Below, in pieces: positions 31,810-40,720 of a stretch of 47,897 nt of DNA. The stretch lies in assembly GCA_903869825.1 (NCBI GenBank), contig CAIQAL010000026.1, positions 1 through 47,897 of the forward strand, written 5' to 3'. The translations under genes were made by a program, and so were the position numbers. The first letter of the stretch is position 1. The number at the start of each line of letters is the position of its first letter. This DNA is from an uncultured bacterium (lineage in GTDB: Bacteria > Patescibacteriota > Minisyncoccia > Phycocordibacterales > UBA9973). The notes under the pieces were generated by a model that ran no database searches, was not told the DNA's origin, and saw nothing but the letters and a program-made list of their open reading frames with translations.

Positions 31810-33525
31810 TCAGTAAACTTCCTGCTGATAACAACGTTCACAATAAATAATCTCAGATCGTTCTGGTGAATAGGAAGTTTCAAATTCATTAGTACATCCT
31901 TTTTTCATACATTTTCTGTGCCAGAGTTTTAGAGGATTCCTAAATTTAAGTCTTTGATAATGTCGACAATTCGGGCAATACCTGGGAAGTGGTAAACTTT
32001 TTTGTTTATAGAATTGTAGTTCATTGGGGACAATTTTATAAGCTGTTGTACACTGATAAACCTGAGCACCTTCATTTGGACAAGCAATTATTTCATTCAA
32101 AACATTCTCCGTAACATTATTAATATCATCTGGTAAATCACTACTCTTGGTAGTTATGTTGTATTCTCTTTTTTCTCTTTTTTTCCAATTGTAACCTTTT
32201 GAATTTGCTTCTCCTTCGGAGATTGAGAAAAAATCATTTGCATTTGTTTCATTGTATCCAAATGGCGACAGCTCAAATGGAAAAAATTCTCCATATTTAT
32301 ATAATCTTCCATTTTTATCAACATAAGGCATGTCATTCATGTGTTTTTTTATTTTACTAACCATCTCAAAATATTTTTCTTTCGAATATCTTTTATTTAA
32401 AATACAATACTCAGCATTATGTATGCCAAAACATCCAAAACAATTCGAACAATTTCTCATTATCCCCGAATATTCACAATCAGTACAAGTAAGAGTGATA
32501 TAGCAAAAGAAATTTTTATATGAACTTATACTGGCTGCCAAAGTTTCATAAGTCAGTTCAGAATTTCTCCCACCTCCAGATACATCATAGGAATCTTTTT
32601 CTCCTTGGGTAGCACGAAAACTATAAGCAATATCTTCCGAATCCCAGACATCAAAAGAAGCTTTAATGTTCTTTGAATTTTTTATATTATCCCCTTCTGC
32701 TAATTTTGAATTTATTATTAAAGAATATCTGTGGATAGTATCATTTTTAATCAATTTATTATAATCGCTTAATGCCTGAGACATCCCTGAATGGGAATTT
32801 AAGTGAAGATTTGATACCTGTTTTTTGTATTCTTCTTCGGAAAGTTTTTGATTTTTAAATACATATTTTTGATTCCTTAAATTGGATGAAAGACAGCAAT
32901 TCTGACAATTACTGCAATCAAATAAAAAATATGAATCAATACAATCAGAAGACCTTACTGAATAATGAGTATTGTAATTTAAATCGCTATCAACATTATT
33001 TGAGCACCCATCGATTTTAAAGGAAGAATATGAATCTATGCTGTTTTTTGACTTTTCGATTGTTTCCGAATACATTATGTCTTCACAATTTATTGCCGAA
33101 TACGCCAAGTAAACATTCCGATTATCCACTGAGTAATTTGAAAAATCAGAGTTAACAAAATTACCCGAACGGTATTGAAAAACCCTTGGGGCATCATCCA
33201 GTAGTTCCTTAAGCTGAACAAAAAATGGTTTAGAAAAATCATAATCCTTTCCTGAACGATATTGATCCCAGTTATCTCCATTCCAACAATCATTGCAATA
33301 AACATCAGGACCATCGGCATACATACTAATCAAAAGTTTTTTACACAAACCACATTCTCTTTTATAGAGTGACCTGACGTTTCTCCAACACAACCGACGA
33401 ATACTTCGGCATTCCGGACAAAAGGTCGGTGGTGGCACTTTTATTTTTTCGTAAAATTTAAAATCATCCGATCCGATATTAAAATTATTTTTACAATTTT
33501 GACAAACCCTGGTTTCTGGATTCAT
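31810..33525 (-). CDS. Zinc-ribbon/cysteine-rich solenoid protein 2
   Basis: A 571-residue paralogue of the protein at 26565-28268, with the same plan: an N-terminal module of four CxxC pairs (VCQNCKNNF, KIKVPPPTFCPEC, ECGLCKK, YCNDCWNGDNWD), a Cys/Ser/Asn-rich central repeat region (for example NCQNCCLSSNLRNQKYVFKN) and a C-terminal zinc module ending CERCYQQEVY. Both copies share a GEFFPF..S.FGYNET segment in the last third. In this copy the C-terminal module has one altered pair (CPNEGAQVYQC). The stop codon is TGA, which argues against TGA recoding. It follows the ABC exporter by 11 bases and precedes lepA, so it is part of a leftward operon. Function is unknown. Confidence 0.85.
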   Translation of the reverse strand: MNPETRVCQNCKNNFNIGSDDFKFYEKIKVPPPTFCPECRSIRRLCWRNVRSLYKRECGLCKKLLISMYADGPDVYCNDCWNGDNWDQYRSGKDYDFSKPFFVQLKELLDDAPRVFQYRSGNFVNSDFSNYSVDNRNVYLAYSAINCEDIMYSETIEKSKNSIDSYSSFKIDGCSNNVDSDLNYNTHYSVRSSDCIDSYFLFDCSNCQNCCLSSNLRNQKYVFKNQKLSEEEYKKQVSNLHLNSHSGMSQALSDYNKLIKNDTIHRYSLIINSKLAEGDNIKNSKNIKASFDVWDSEDIAYSFRATQGEKDSYDVSGGGRNSELTYETLAASISSYKNFFCYITLTCTDCEYSGIMRNCSNCFGCFGIHNAEYCILNKRYSKEKYFEMVSKIKKHMNDMPYVDKNGRLYKYGEFFPFELSPFGYNETNANDFFSISEGEANSKGYNWKKREKREYNITTKSSDLPDDINNVTENVLNEIIACPNEGAQVYQCTTAYKIVPNELQFYKQKSLPLPRYCPNCRHYQRLKFRNPLKLWHRKCMKKGCTNEFETSYSPERSEIIYCERCYQQEVY

Positions 33526-33536
33526 ATAATTTTATA

Positions 33537-35297
33537 TTAATCTAAAAATCCGCCAGTCTGATGATTCCATAAGTCGGCATAAAAACCTTTTTTCCTTAAT
33601 AATTGTTTATGAGTTCCCTCTTCCACAATTTTGCCATGATCGAGAACAACAATCCTATCCATTTTTTGAATAGTGGAAAGTCGATGGGCAATAACTATTG
33701 CAGTCTTACCTTCCATTAATTTATTGAAAGCATCTTGAATATAAGATTCACTGATACTATCAAGAGAACTAGTCGCTTCGTCTAACAAAAGAATCGGTGA
33801 AGGTTTCAACATCGCACGGGCAATAGCCACTCTTTGACGCTCCCCGCCCGAAAGTTTAATTCCACGCTCCCCCACCAATGTTTCGTAACCCATATGCAGT
33901 TCCGAAATAAACTCGTCGGCGTGAGCTTTTTTTGCTACTTCAATTACTTCCTCATCCGTTGCGGTTGGCAAACTATAAGCAATGTTTTCTTTAATACTTC
34001 GGTGAAAAAGAACTGGCTCTTGAGAAATAAAGGAAATGCTTTGTCGCAAATCATCTTGTTTCATTTTTCTTATATCTTGTCCATCAATCAAAATACTACC
34101 AGAACAAACATCAACGAAACGCAAAAGTAATTTGGTGATAGTAGTTTTTCCGGAACCGGAATGCCCAACTAGTCCAATTTTTTCTCCCGGTTTTATTTTC
34201 AGCGAAAAGTTTTCAAATACATCTGTTCCCTTGTCATAGTCAAAACAAACATTTTTGAACTCTATTCCTCCGTCCTTGATATTACAAATTTCCGGGTTTG
34301 GAAAATCAAGAATGTCAGGGGTTTTTCTAAATATTTCAACCATTTCTTCCATATCGGAAACCGCCTCGGTAAATCGGGACATCGCCCGCCCTAAATCCCA
34401 AAAATATCCTCCAATCATTATTGTGTAACTTTGAACCAGTAAAAACATTCCAACCGATATCTGTCCCGTAAGCCAAAGATGGGCCGTCATAATGGCCGCC
34501 AATATTTGAACAATAATCATTATAAAACCCTGAATGGCATTTTGTTTGTTCCCAAAAACCCAGGCTCGAAGCTGAAGAACGTAAGCGCCATGAGTTACTT
34601 TTTTAAAACCAGCAATTTCCCTTTCTATCGCTGAGGATGACTTAATCGATAATACATTTGTAATAGTATCAGCCAAATAACCGGTTATTTTTGAATCGGC
34701 TGCAGAGCGAGCAAGGTCGTATTCAATTTTCTTTTTTGACATTAAGACAATGATAAAAATATAAACGACGGACATTACCACAAAAATCAGTGCAATCACG
34801 CGAGCTTGCAAATAAAATACAACAAACATCCCAGTAAATGCGATGAAAGTGTTCCAAAAATTATCCACCAAAATATCGTGCATCAATTCAAAAGCGCGAA
34901 CAAATTTCCTTGATTTGTTTACCAAAGCTCCAGAAAAATTATCGGCAAAAAATGAATACGAATGTTCCTGGATTTTAGCATAAGAAAGGTCATGTAAATC
35001 CCGGATTGAGGAAGCCTGAAATTTTGAAACCATAAATTGTCCTATCCTCGCCGCTCCCCAACCGGCAAAAAGTGCAATAGCGATCAAAATAACATAATGA
35101 AAAAGAGAAGGGGCAAGTGTTGCTTTTTCAACTCCAGCACTGGATATTAGGTCTATAATTTTTTTATAAAGAAGTGGACTATATATTCCAGAAATCAAAA
35201 CTCTTGCGGCATAAAAAAAGAAAATGGCCCAAAATTGCCACTTATATTTCATCACCGTAGGCCAAATATACGAAATTGTACTTTTAAAATTATACAT
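33537..35297 (-). CDS. ABC-type exporter, fused membrane and ATPase domains
   Basis: A 586-residue half-transporter of the ABC exporter family. Residues about 20-310 hold six membrane segments; the nucleotide-binding domain starts near 345 with IEFKNVCFDYDKGTDVFENF. Walker A is VGHSGSGKTT (about 377), the Q-loop ISFISQEPVLFH, the signature LSGGERQRVAIARAM, Walker B ILLLDEATSSLD, and the switch histidine IAHRLS. Such proteins dimerise to export lipids, peptides or drugs; the substrate is not apparent. An extended -10 box at 35323-35331 gives a leader of about 20 bases. It heads the operon with zinc-ribbon gene 2. Confidence 0.93.
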   Translation of the reverse strand: MYNFKSTISYIWPTVMKYKWQFWAIFFFYAARVLISGIYSPLLYKKIIDLISSAGVEKATLAPSLFHYVILIAIALFAGWGAARIGQFMVSKFQASSIRDLHDLSYAKIQEHSYSFFADNFSGALVNKSRKFVRAFELMHDILVDNFWNTFIAFTGMFVVFYLQARVIALIFVVMSVVYIFIIVLMSKKKIEYDLARSAADSKITGYLADTITNVLSIKSSSAIEREIAGFKKVTHGAYVLQLRAWVFGNKQNAIQGFIMIIVQILAAIMTAHLWLTGQISVGMFLLVQSYTIMIGGYFWDLGRAMSRFTEAVSDMEEMVEIFRKTPDILDFPNPEICNIKDGGIEFKNVCFDYDKGTDVFENFSLKIKPGEKIGLVGHSGSGKTTITKLLLRFVDVCSGSILIDGQDIRKMKQDDLRQSISFISQEPVLFHRSIKENIAYSLPTATDEEVIEVAKKAHADEFISELHMGYETLVGERGIKLSGGERQRVAIARAMLKPSPILLLDEATSSLDSISESYIQDAFNKLMEGKTAIVIAHRLSTIQKMDRIVVLDHGKIVEEGTHKQLLRKKGFYADLWNHQTGGFLD

Positions 35298-35322
35298 AAT
35301 CTCTATTTATGTGAGTTTTTTC

Positions 35323-35331
35323 ATTATACCA
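35323..35331 (-). promoter_or_regulatory. Extended -10 box TGGTATAAT for the ABC exporter
   Basis: Minus strand, 26 bases from the ATG at 35297. Confidence 0.5.
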
Positions 35332-35369
35332 CACAAATAGCCTAGTATTAAAGGACCAACTACCCTCTT

Positions 35370-37049
35370 TTATAGTTCCTCTTGAGAAGGAACAATAACC
35401 CTTACCTTCCAGAACTTTGTTTTAAGAGTCTTAACTAAATCACTCAACTCCTCATTCTTCAAAAAGTGCAGTACCAAAACTCCGGCAAAAATTCCAAACA
35501 TCCCCGAGACAAACCCTTGAAAAAATATTCCCAAGAATGACTCAGTGTCAAAAATAGGAGAAAAAATATTCAAGCTCAAATATGCGACTATTCCTATGAA
35601 AAAAGATGCTCCTAAGCTTTGGAAAAATGTTTTTGCAATAAATGGCTCTCCCTCCATAAAATCTCTTTTGACATAAAGCCAATGCAGAATAAAATTAAAA
35701 ATGGTTCCGACAGAATATGCAAGTGGAAGCATCAGAACTTCTGTTCCTTTTACGTCGATTACTTTTAACATTGACTCAATAAAATATCTAAAATATGTAA
35801 CATCTTCGAAAATGTGAATAAAAACATAGGATAAAATAATTATTAAAACGGAAGAGAGAAGATTAATAATAAGAGGACGCCTTGTTTCTCCTTTCGCATA
35901 ATATGTGCGAGACAAAAGTCCAATCATCCCTTGGGCTAAAATTGAAAGAGAAAATATTGCAAGTGACGCCGCCACTAGACGAGTATTGTCCCAAGAAAAA
36001 GAACCGGTACCCAAAATCACTCGAACGATTTGCGCCCGTAAAACAATAAAAAGAAAAGTTATCGGCAAGGACCAGAAAATTATCTGTCTAGCCGCAGATT
36101 TTAAATGATTTTTAAATTCAGTCATATTCCCTCCAGAAAAACATTTGGCCAAGGTTGGGAAAGCCGCAACAGCATAAGAGACACCAATGATATTTAAGGG
36201 AACGGTCTGCAAATTATAAGAAAAATTAAAGATAGAGATTGAACCCCCTTTCAAAAATGAAGCAAGGGCTATAATTGAAATAAGCGCTATGTTATTAAAA
36301 GAAAGACCTAAAGTTCTTGGAAGTGAAATTAGAATTGCTTGTTTAATGTCTTTGAAATTTATCTTTAGAGAAAACTTCGGAGTAAAACCACATGACGATG
36401 CAGCAATAACTTGAATCAAAAAATGCATCAAGGCCCCGAATGCAACCCCCATTGCGAGCCCATATATTCCAAAAATCGGGTAAAGAAAGATAACTCCAAT
36501 AATTATTCCTGCATTATAAAAAATCGGACTCAAGGAATAAATAAAAAATTTATGGAAAAGCTGGGTAACTGTTCCAAAAAGATTCGAAAGACCCATTAAG
36601 ATTGGGGATAAAAGCATTATCCGTGACAATATAATTACCTTTTGTTGCATAAGCGGACTAAATCCGGGAGCGATGAAAGAAGCCAGATATGGCATTAATA
36701 AAAATGCCAGAGCTGAAACCAAAATCATCGTAAGAAAAAAAACGGTAAAAATATCATTTAAAAACTTTCTTGATTCAGGTGTCACATTTCCTTTATCCAT
36801 ACGAGCCACAATGAAAGGAATTAGCACCGTGATTGAAGCAAGCGAAGCAATAGAAATATAAATCAAATCAGGAACCCTAAAAGCTGCATAATAGGCATCA
36901 AGTGGAGCAGAAGGACCGATAAAATGAGCGATCGAACGATCCCGAAAGAGAGCTAAAATTTGAGAAAGCAAAGTAAAAAATCCAAGTAAGAGTGCAGCCT
37001 GATTCACATTACCAAACTCCTTATTAAAAATTCTTAAAATTTTATTCAT
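35370..37049 (-). CDS. murJ: Lipid II flippase MurJ
   Basis: A 559-residue polytopic protein of the MviN/MurJ group in the MOP superfamily, which flips the peptidoglycan precursor lipid II across the membrane. About 14 membrane segments are visible. Family features include AALLLGFFTLLSQILALFRDRSIAHFIGPS at the start, LDAYYAAFRVPDL, MLLSPILMGLSNLFGTVTQ, and the mid-protein SLPRTLGLS and FNFSYNLQTVPLNIIGVSYAVAAFPTLAK. Length is slightly above the usual 510-530. A TATAGT box lies close upstream at the end of leuS, so it may have its own promoter as well as read-through from leuS. Confidence 0.93.
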   Translation of the reverse strand: MNKILRIFNKEFGNVNQAALLLGFFTLLSQILALFRDRSIAHFIGPSAPLDAYYAAFRVPDLIYISIASLASITVLIPFIVARMDKGNVTPESRKFLNDIFTVFFLTMILVSALAFLLMPYLASFIAPGFSPLMQQKVIILSRIMLLSPILMGLSNLFGTVTQLFHKFFIYSLSPIFYNAGIIIGVIFLYPIFGIYGLAMGVAFGALMHFLIQVIAASSCGFTPKFSLKINFKDIKQAILISLPRTLGLSFNNIALISIIALASFLKGGSISIFNFSYNLQTVPLNIIGVSYAVAAFPTLAKCFSGGNMTEFKNHLKSAARQIIFWSLPITFLFIVLRAQIVRVILGTGSFSWDNTRLVAASLAIFSLSILAQGMIGLLSRTYYAKGETRRPLIINLLSSVLIIILSYVFIHIFEDVTYFRYFIESMLKVIDVKGTEVLMLPLAYSVGTIFNFILHWLYVKRDFMEGEPFIAKTFFQSLGASFFIGIVAYLSLNIFSPIFDTESFLGIFFQGFVSGMFGIFAGVLVLHFLKNEELSDLVKTLKTKFWKVRVIVPSQEEL

Positions 37050-37059
37050 TCAACGTCTA

Positions 37060-40002
37060 CTATACAACAATATTTACAAGCTTATTTTTTACATAAATTA
37101 TTTTTTTTATTTCCTTGCCTTCCGTAAACTTCAATACCGATTCGTTAGCCAAAGCTCTTTTTTTGATGTCTTCTTCTTTTTCGTCACTTGGAACAAAAAT
37201 TTCTGCTCTAACCTTGCTGTTAACTTGCAGAATAATTTTTAATTCACTATCAATCAGCAATCTTTCGTCCCACTTTGGCCACTTGGACAAATTAATACTG
37301 CTTTTTTCTCCTAAGTTATGCCAAAGTTCTTCGGTACAATGCGGAGCAAAGGGAGCCAAAATCTGTAAGAATTTTTTATAATCTTCTTTCTCCACAGATT
37401 TGTTTTTTTCCATCTCGGAAGCCATTATCATCATCGCGGAAATCGCAGTATTAAAACGCATTGCCTCGATATCTTCAGAAACTTTTTTGATGGTTTTATG
37501 TAAAAGTTTCTCAAGCGGAGCAGGAGAAAAATTCAAGGAGCCGTGTCGGTCCCCTGTCCTCTTGTCTCCGAGGGCGAAGGCGGGAGAATTTTTATTCTGC
37601 TCCGCGACGCTCATTCCTACTCTCCAAACTTTTTCGACAAACCTGCGAGAGCCGATAATGCTTTCAGTACTCCAAACCACCGCATCTTCGAACGGACCCA
37701 TAAACATTTCATAGATTCGAAGGGTATCCGCACCATAAGTTTTAACTATACTATCTGGATTAATAACATTCCCGAGTGATTTCGACATTTTAACTCCCCC
37801 TTCACCTAAAATCATCCCATGGCTTGTGCGCTTCAAGTAAGGTTCTACTGTTGGGACAAGTTTTAAATCGTATAAAAATTTATGCCAGAATCGTGAGTAT
37901 AATAAGTGTAATGTTGTATGTTCCATTCCCCCGTTATACCAATTTACCCCGCCGTGGCGTGGGTCACTTCCAAGCCAGTATTTTAAATTTTTCTTGCTGG
38001 CAAATTCTTTTTTATTTTTTGGGTCTGTATACCGGAGATAATACCAAGAACTTCCAGCCCAGTTTGGCATAGTGTCTGTTTCCCTCTTAGCTTTACCGCC
38101 ACACTTTGGACATTTTACATTTACCCATTTTGAAATTCCAGCAAGTGGTGATTCCCCCGTGTCTGTCGGCTTGTAACTTTTTACTTGTGGTAATTTTACC
38201 GGTAAATCTTTTTCTTTTACTGGAACAAATCCACACTTTGGACAATTCACAACAGGAATTGGTTCTCCCCAATATCGTTGTCTAGAAAATATCCAATCGC
38301 GTAACTTAAACTTCGTTACCATTTTCCCACCGACAAATTTGGTTATTTCTTTTATTGCTTCTTTACTTCCCTGCCAGTTAAATTTCCCAGAATTTATCAA
38401 AATTCCATAATCCAGGACTGCGAGACCACCTTCATAAAAATATTTCCAGATCATTTTGTCGTCAGGAATATTCACAGTTTTTTCTACATCTGCAAATGGA
38501 ACCCATTTAATTTCATGGGAATCTTTTGTAAAATACTCATCCTCTTCTATCTCTACTTTTTCTTCACTCAATAAGTCAAATACCAAAGTATGAACGTGTG
38601 CCACCCTATTTACATCCTTATGTGCAGCATAAAATTCTGCTTGTACTTCAAGTGGAATTTTTTCTACAAACTTAATATTTGTGTAGCCAGTCTCTTCCCT
38701 GATTTCTCTTATGGCGGTCTCTATTTCTGATTCACCATTTTCTATGCCTCCGATAATAAAATTCTTCGGACTTAAGTCACCCCATTTTTCTCCTTTTAAA
38801 AATTCAATTAGAACTGTTTTATCTTTTTGATTTCTTAAAATAATGTGCACTACTTCCCTTTTTGTATTATCTTTCCCAAGTCTCGGAGGATTGTTGGTGT
38901 CAAAATTATAAGGCATGACTACCTGTCTAATCGGCAACTTATATTTTTTCGCAAATTCGAAATCTCGTTCATCGTGCGCTGGCACTGCCATCACTGCTCC
39001 AGTACCATAACCTACTAAAACATAATCAGCAATGTAAATTTGAATTTCTTCGTTGTTAGCAGGATTTACGGCTTTTATTCCTTTCAGTTCAATTCCAGTT
39101 TTTTCTTTTCCTTCGGCATTTCTTTCAAGTTCCGATTCTTTTTTAACTTTCTCAATATATTTTTCAACTTCTTCCCAATTTGTAATTTGAGATTTTAATC
39201 TTTGAATCAATTCATGCTCTGGTGCTAGCACAACATACGTCACACCGAAAAGTGTATCGGCTCTAGTTGTAAAAACTTTTATCTTATCTTTTAAATTTTT
39301 AATTCCAAATTCAATTTCACTTCCTTCAGATTTTCCAATCCAATTTTTCTGGGATGCTTTTACTCTCTCTGGATAATTCACAAGATCAATGTCTTTATCA
39401 AGTCTTTCAGCGTACTTTGTAATTCCAAGCATCCATTGTTCTTTTTCTCTTTTTTCAGTTGGCGTCCCGCAACGTTCACATTTCCCATCCACGACTTCTT
39501 CATTTGCCAGTCCGATTTTGTCTTTTGGGCACCAATTAATAGTTGTCTTTGATTTATATGCTAATCCTTTTTTTAAGAACTGCAAAAAAATCCATTGAGT
39601 CCACTTGTAGTACCCTGGATCCGTTGTATTTACTTCTCGGGACCAATCAAAAGAAAAGCCAATTTCTTTGAGTTGCCTCCTAAATGTGTCCGTATTTTTT
39701 TTAGTAACCAGCGCCGGCTTCTTCCCAGTTTTAAGAGCATAGTTTTCGGTAGGTAAACCGAAGGCGTCCCAACCAATCGGGTATAACACATTATACCCTT
39801 CCATCCGGCGTTTACGAGAGATAATATCCATCGCGGTGTTACTGCGAATATGCCCAACATGGAGTCCATCCCCTGATGGATACGGGAACTCAATTAAGGA
39901 ATAAAATTTCTTTCCTTTTCCATCCTTGGCCTGGTAAATCTTTTTTTTATCCCACTCCGCTTGCCACTTTTTTTCTATTTTTTTATGATCGTAATTTTTC
40001 AT
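37060..40002 (-). CDS. leuS: Leucyl-tRNA synthetase with an inserted Nudix domain
   Basis: A 980-residue class I synthetase charging tRNA-Leu; bacterial LeuRS is usually about 810-880. The HIGH motif is FPYPSGDGLHVGHIRS (HVGH at 48-51), the editing domain has FTTRADTLFGVTYVV and GYGTGAVMAVPAHDERDFEFA, and the catalytic loop is GVKMSKSLGN (KMSKS at 738-742). Zinc-type CxxC pairs occur near 588 and 631. Residues about 363-520 are an intact Nudix domain placed between AKKYKLPIRQVV and GILINSGKFN of the editing region; its box from G418 to Y440 keeps G, E and REIREETG. Residues about 800-830 are a second insert encoded by an imperfect palindrome. The start overlaps the upstream membrane-protein gene by 20 bases, implying coupled translation. 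Confidence 0.95.
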   Translation of the reverse strand: MKNYDHKKIEKKWQAEWDKKKIYQAKDGKGKKFYSLIEFPYPSGDGLHVGHIRSNTAMDIISRKRRMEGYNVLYPIGWDAFGLPTENYALKTGKKPALVTKKNTDTFRRQLKEIGFSFDWSREVNTTDPGYYKWTQWIFLQFLKKGLAYKSKTTINWCPKDKIGLANEEVVDGKCERCGTPTEKREKEQWMLGITKYAERLDKDIDLVNYPERVKASQKNWIGKSEGSEIEFGIKNLKDKIKVFTTRADTLFGVTYVVLAPEHELIQRLKSQITNWEEVEKYIEKVKKESELERNAEGKEKTGIELKGIKAVNPANNEEIQIYIADYVLVGYGTGAVMAVPAHDERDFEFAKKYKLPIRQVVMPYNFDTNNPPRLGKDNTKREVVHIILRNQKDKTVLIEFLKGEKWGDLSPKNFIIGGIENGESEIETAIREIREETGYTNIKFVEKIPLEVQAEFYAAHKDVNRVAHVHTLVFDLLSEEKVEIEEDEYFTKDSHEIKWVPFADVEKTVNIPDDKMIWKYFYEGGLAVLDYGILINSGKFNWQGSKEAIKEITKFVGGKMVTKFKLRDWIFSRQRYWGEPIPVVNCPKCGFVPVKEKDLPVKLPQVKSYKPTDTGESPLAGISKWVNVKCPKCGGKAKRETDTMPNWAGSSWYYLRYTDPKNKKEFASKKNLKYWLGSDPRHGGVNWYNGGMEHTTLHLLYSRFWHKFLYDLKLVPTVEPYLKRTSHGMILGEGGVKMSKSLGNVINPDSIVKTYGADTLRIYEMFMGPFEDAVVWSTESIIGSRRFVEKVWRVGMSVAEQNKNSPAFALGDKRTGDRHGSLNFSPAPLEKLLHKTIKKVSEDIEAMRFNTAISAMMIMASEMEKNKSVEKEDYKKFLQILAPFAPHCTEELWHNLGEKSSINLSKWPKWDERLLIDSELKIILQVNSKVRAEIFVPSDEKEEDIKKRALANESVLKFTEGKEIKKIIYVKNKLVNIVV
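37515..37605. repeat. Imperfect inverted repeat inserted in leuS
   Basis: Arms 37515-37534 and 37586-37605 are 20 bases each and complementary at 18 positions (GCGGAGCAG...AAAAATTC). The GC-rich interior also pairs (TCTCC/GGAGA). The element reads through in frame as LeuRS residues about 800-830. Confidence 0.7.
38443..38916 (-). other. Nudix hydrolase domain inside leuS
   Basis: Encodes LeuRS residues about 363-520. The strand REVVHIILRNQKDKTVLIE is followed by the complete Nudix signature (G-x5-E-x7-RE-I-x-EE-x-GY) and a C-terminal HEIKWVPFADVE typical of MutT-like hydrolases. It is in frame with, and flanked by, normal LeuRS sequence, so it is a domain insertion. Confidence 0.9.
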
Positions 40003-40552
40003 CGCTTATTTTATTTCCAAACTTTTTTATAGCCAACCAAATCAAAACACCGAGCGCAATAGCAAGAATTAAAACTTTAATTATATTATCCGCCACAGAC
40101 CAATACCGGATTGATGCAATAATGAACGACAATACTCCACCCCAAGAAAACCCGATTGCCACAATTTCATTTGGCACAAAAGCCCCAATAAGAAAAGAGA
40201 TTATTCCTAAAACAACAAGCAAAATAAAAACATTTCTTTGATAAACTTTTTGGGCCTGATTAAATTCTTGTTGCTTGGTAAAGTTTGGGTCACAATAATT
40301 TGTTGCAACTGTTGGGGCAGAATACATATCTCTTGGAACAGCCGGGGCCAACGCACCTTGGTTCCATTGCCCCCCTACAGAAAGACATGCTTCTTTCGTG
40401 GTAATAGGTTCTACAATCTGCGTGAGTGGAAAATAAATATTATAGTCTGGTTCCTTGTAAAAAAGGGATATTGTGTAATTAAAAAATAAGTTTAAAACAA
40501 TAACAATCCCAATAATGAGCGCCCATTTCAAAAATTTTGGCTTTGTTTCCAT
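39983..40552 (-). CDS. Polytopic membrane protein with extracytoplasmic Cys loop, unknown
   Basis: A 189-residue protein from the ATG at 40552 (METKPKFLKW). One membrane helix near the N-terminus (WALIIGIVIVLNLFF) is followed by an outer loop of about 80 residues with two cysteines (ACLSVGGQWNQG and YCDPNFTK) that may form a disulfide, then four hydrophobic segments to the end. I do not recognise a named family. The start at 40552 is fixed by an extended -10 box 7 bases away; an in-frame ATG at 40588 lies upstream of that box. It overlaps leuS by 20 bases and so is its operon partner. Confidence 0.7.
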   Translation of the reverse strand: METKPKFLKWALIIGIVIVLNLFFNYTISLFYKEPDYNIYFPLTQIVEPITTKEACLSVGGQWNQGALAPAVPRDMYSAPTVATNYCDPNFTKQQEFNQAQKVYQRNVFILLVVLGIISFLIGAFVPNEIVAIGFSWGGVLSFIIASIRYWSVADNIIKVLILAIALGVLIWLAIKKFGNKISDEKLRS

Positions 40553-40558
40553 TTCGTT

Positions 40559-40567
40559 ATTATAGCA
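40559..40567 (-). promoter_or_regulatory. Extended -10 box TGCTATAAT, leaderless start
   Basis: Minus strand, ends 7 bases from the ATG at 40552; likely promoter for the membrane-protein-leuS transcript. Confidence 0.55.
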
Positions 40568-40645
40568 ACAAGAGAGGAATATAAACAAGTTTTTTGTTTA
40601 ATATCCAAACTCGTTGCTATGTAGTACTCTATATAGCCAAAATTG

Positions 40646-40654
40646 TGCTATAAT
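40646..40654 (+). promoter_or_regulatory. Extended -10 box TGCTATAAT for the DUF1003-like gene
   Basis: Plus strand, 67 bases before the ATG at 40721; predicted leader about 60 bases. It is divergent from the promoter at 40559-40567, and nothing else is seen in 40568-40720. Confidence 0.5.
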
Positions 40655-40720
40655 AAAATTAACAAATAAGAAGTCGCGGAGTTTTTTGTTTGTGAAAATT
40701 TTTAGAATATTTAACTTAAA

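Noticed and set aside
31810-31812. Possible TGA recoding (as in Gracilibacteria/SR1)
   Set aside because: TGA ends zinc-ribbon gene 2 exactly after the conserved QQEVY terminus, and no in-frame TGA is needed in any conserved gene.
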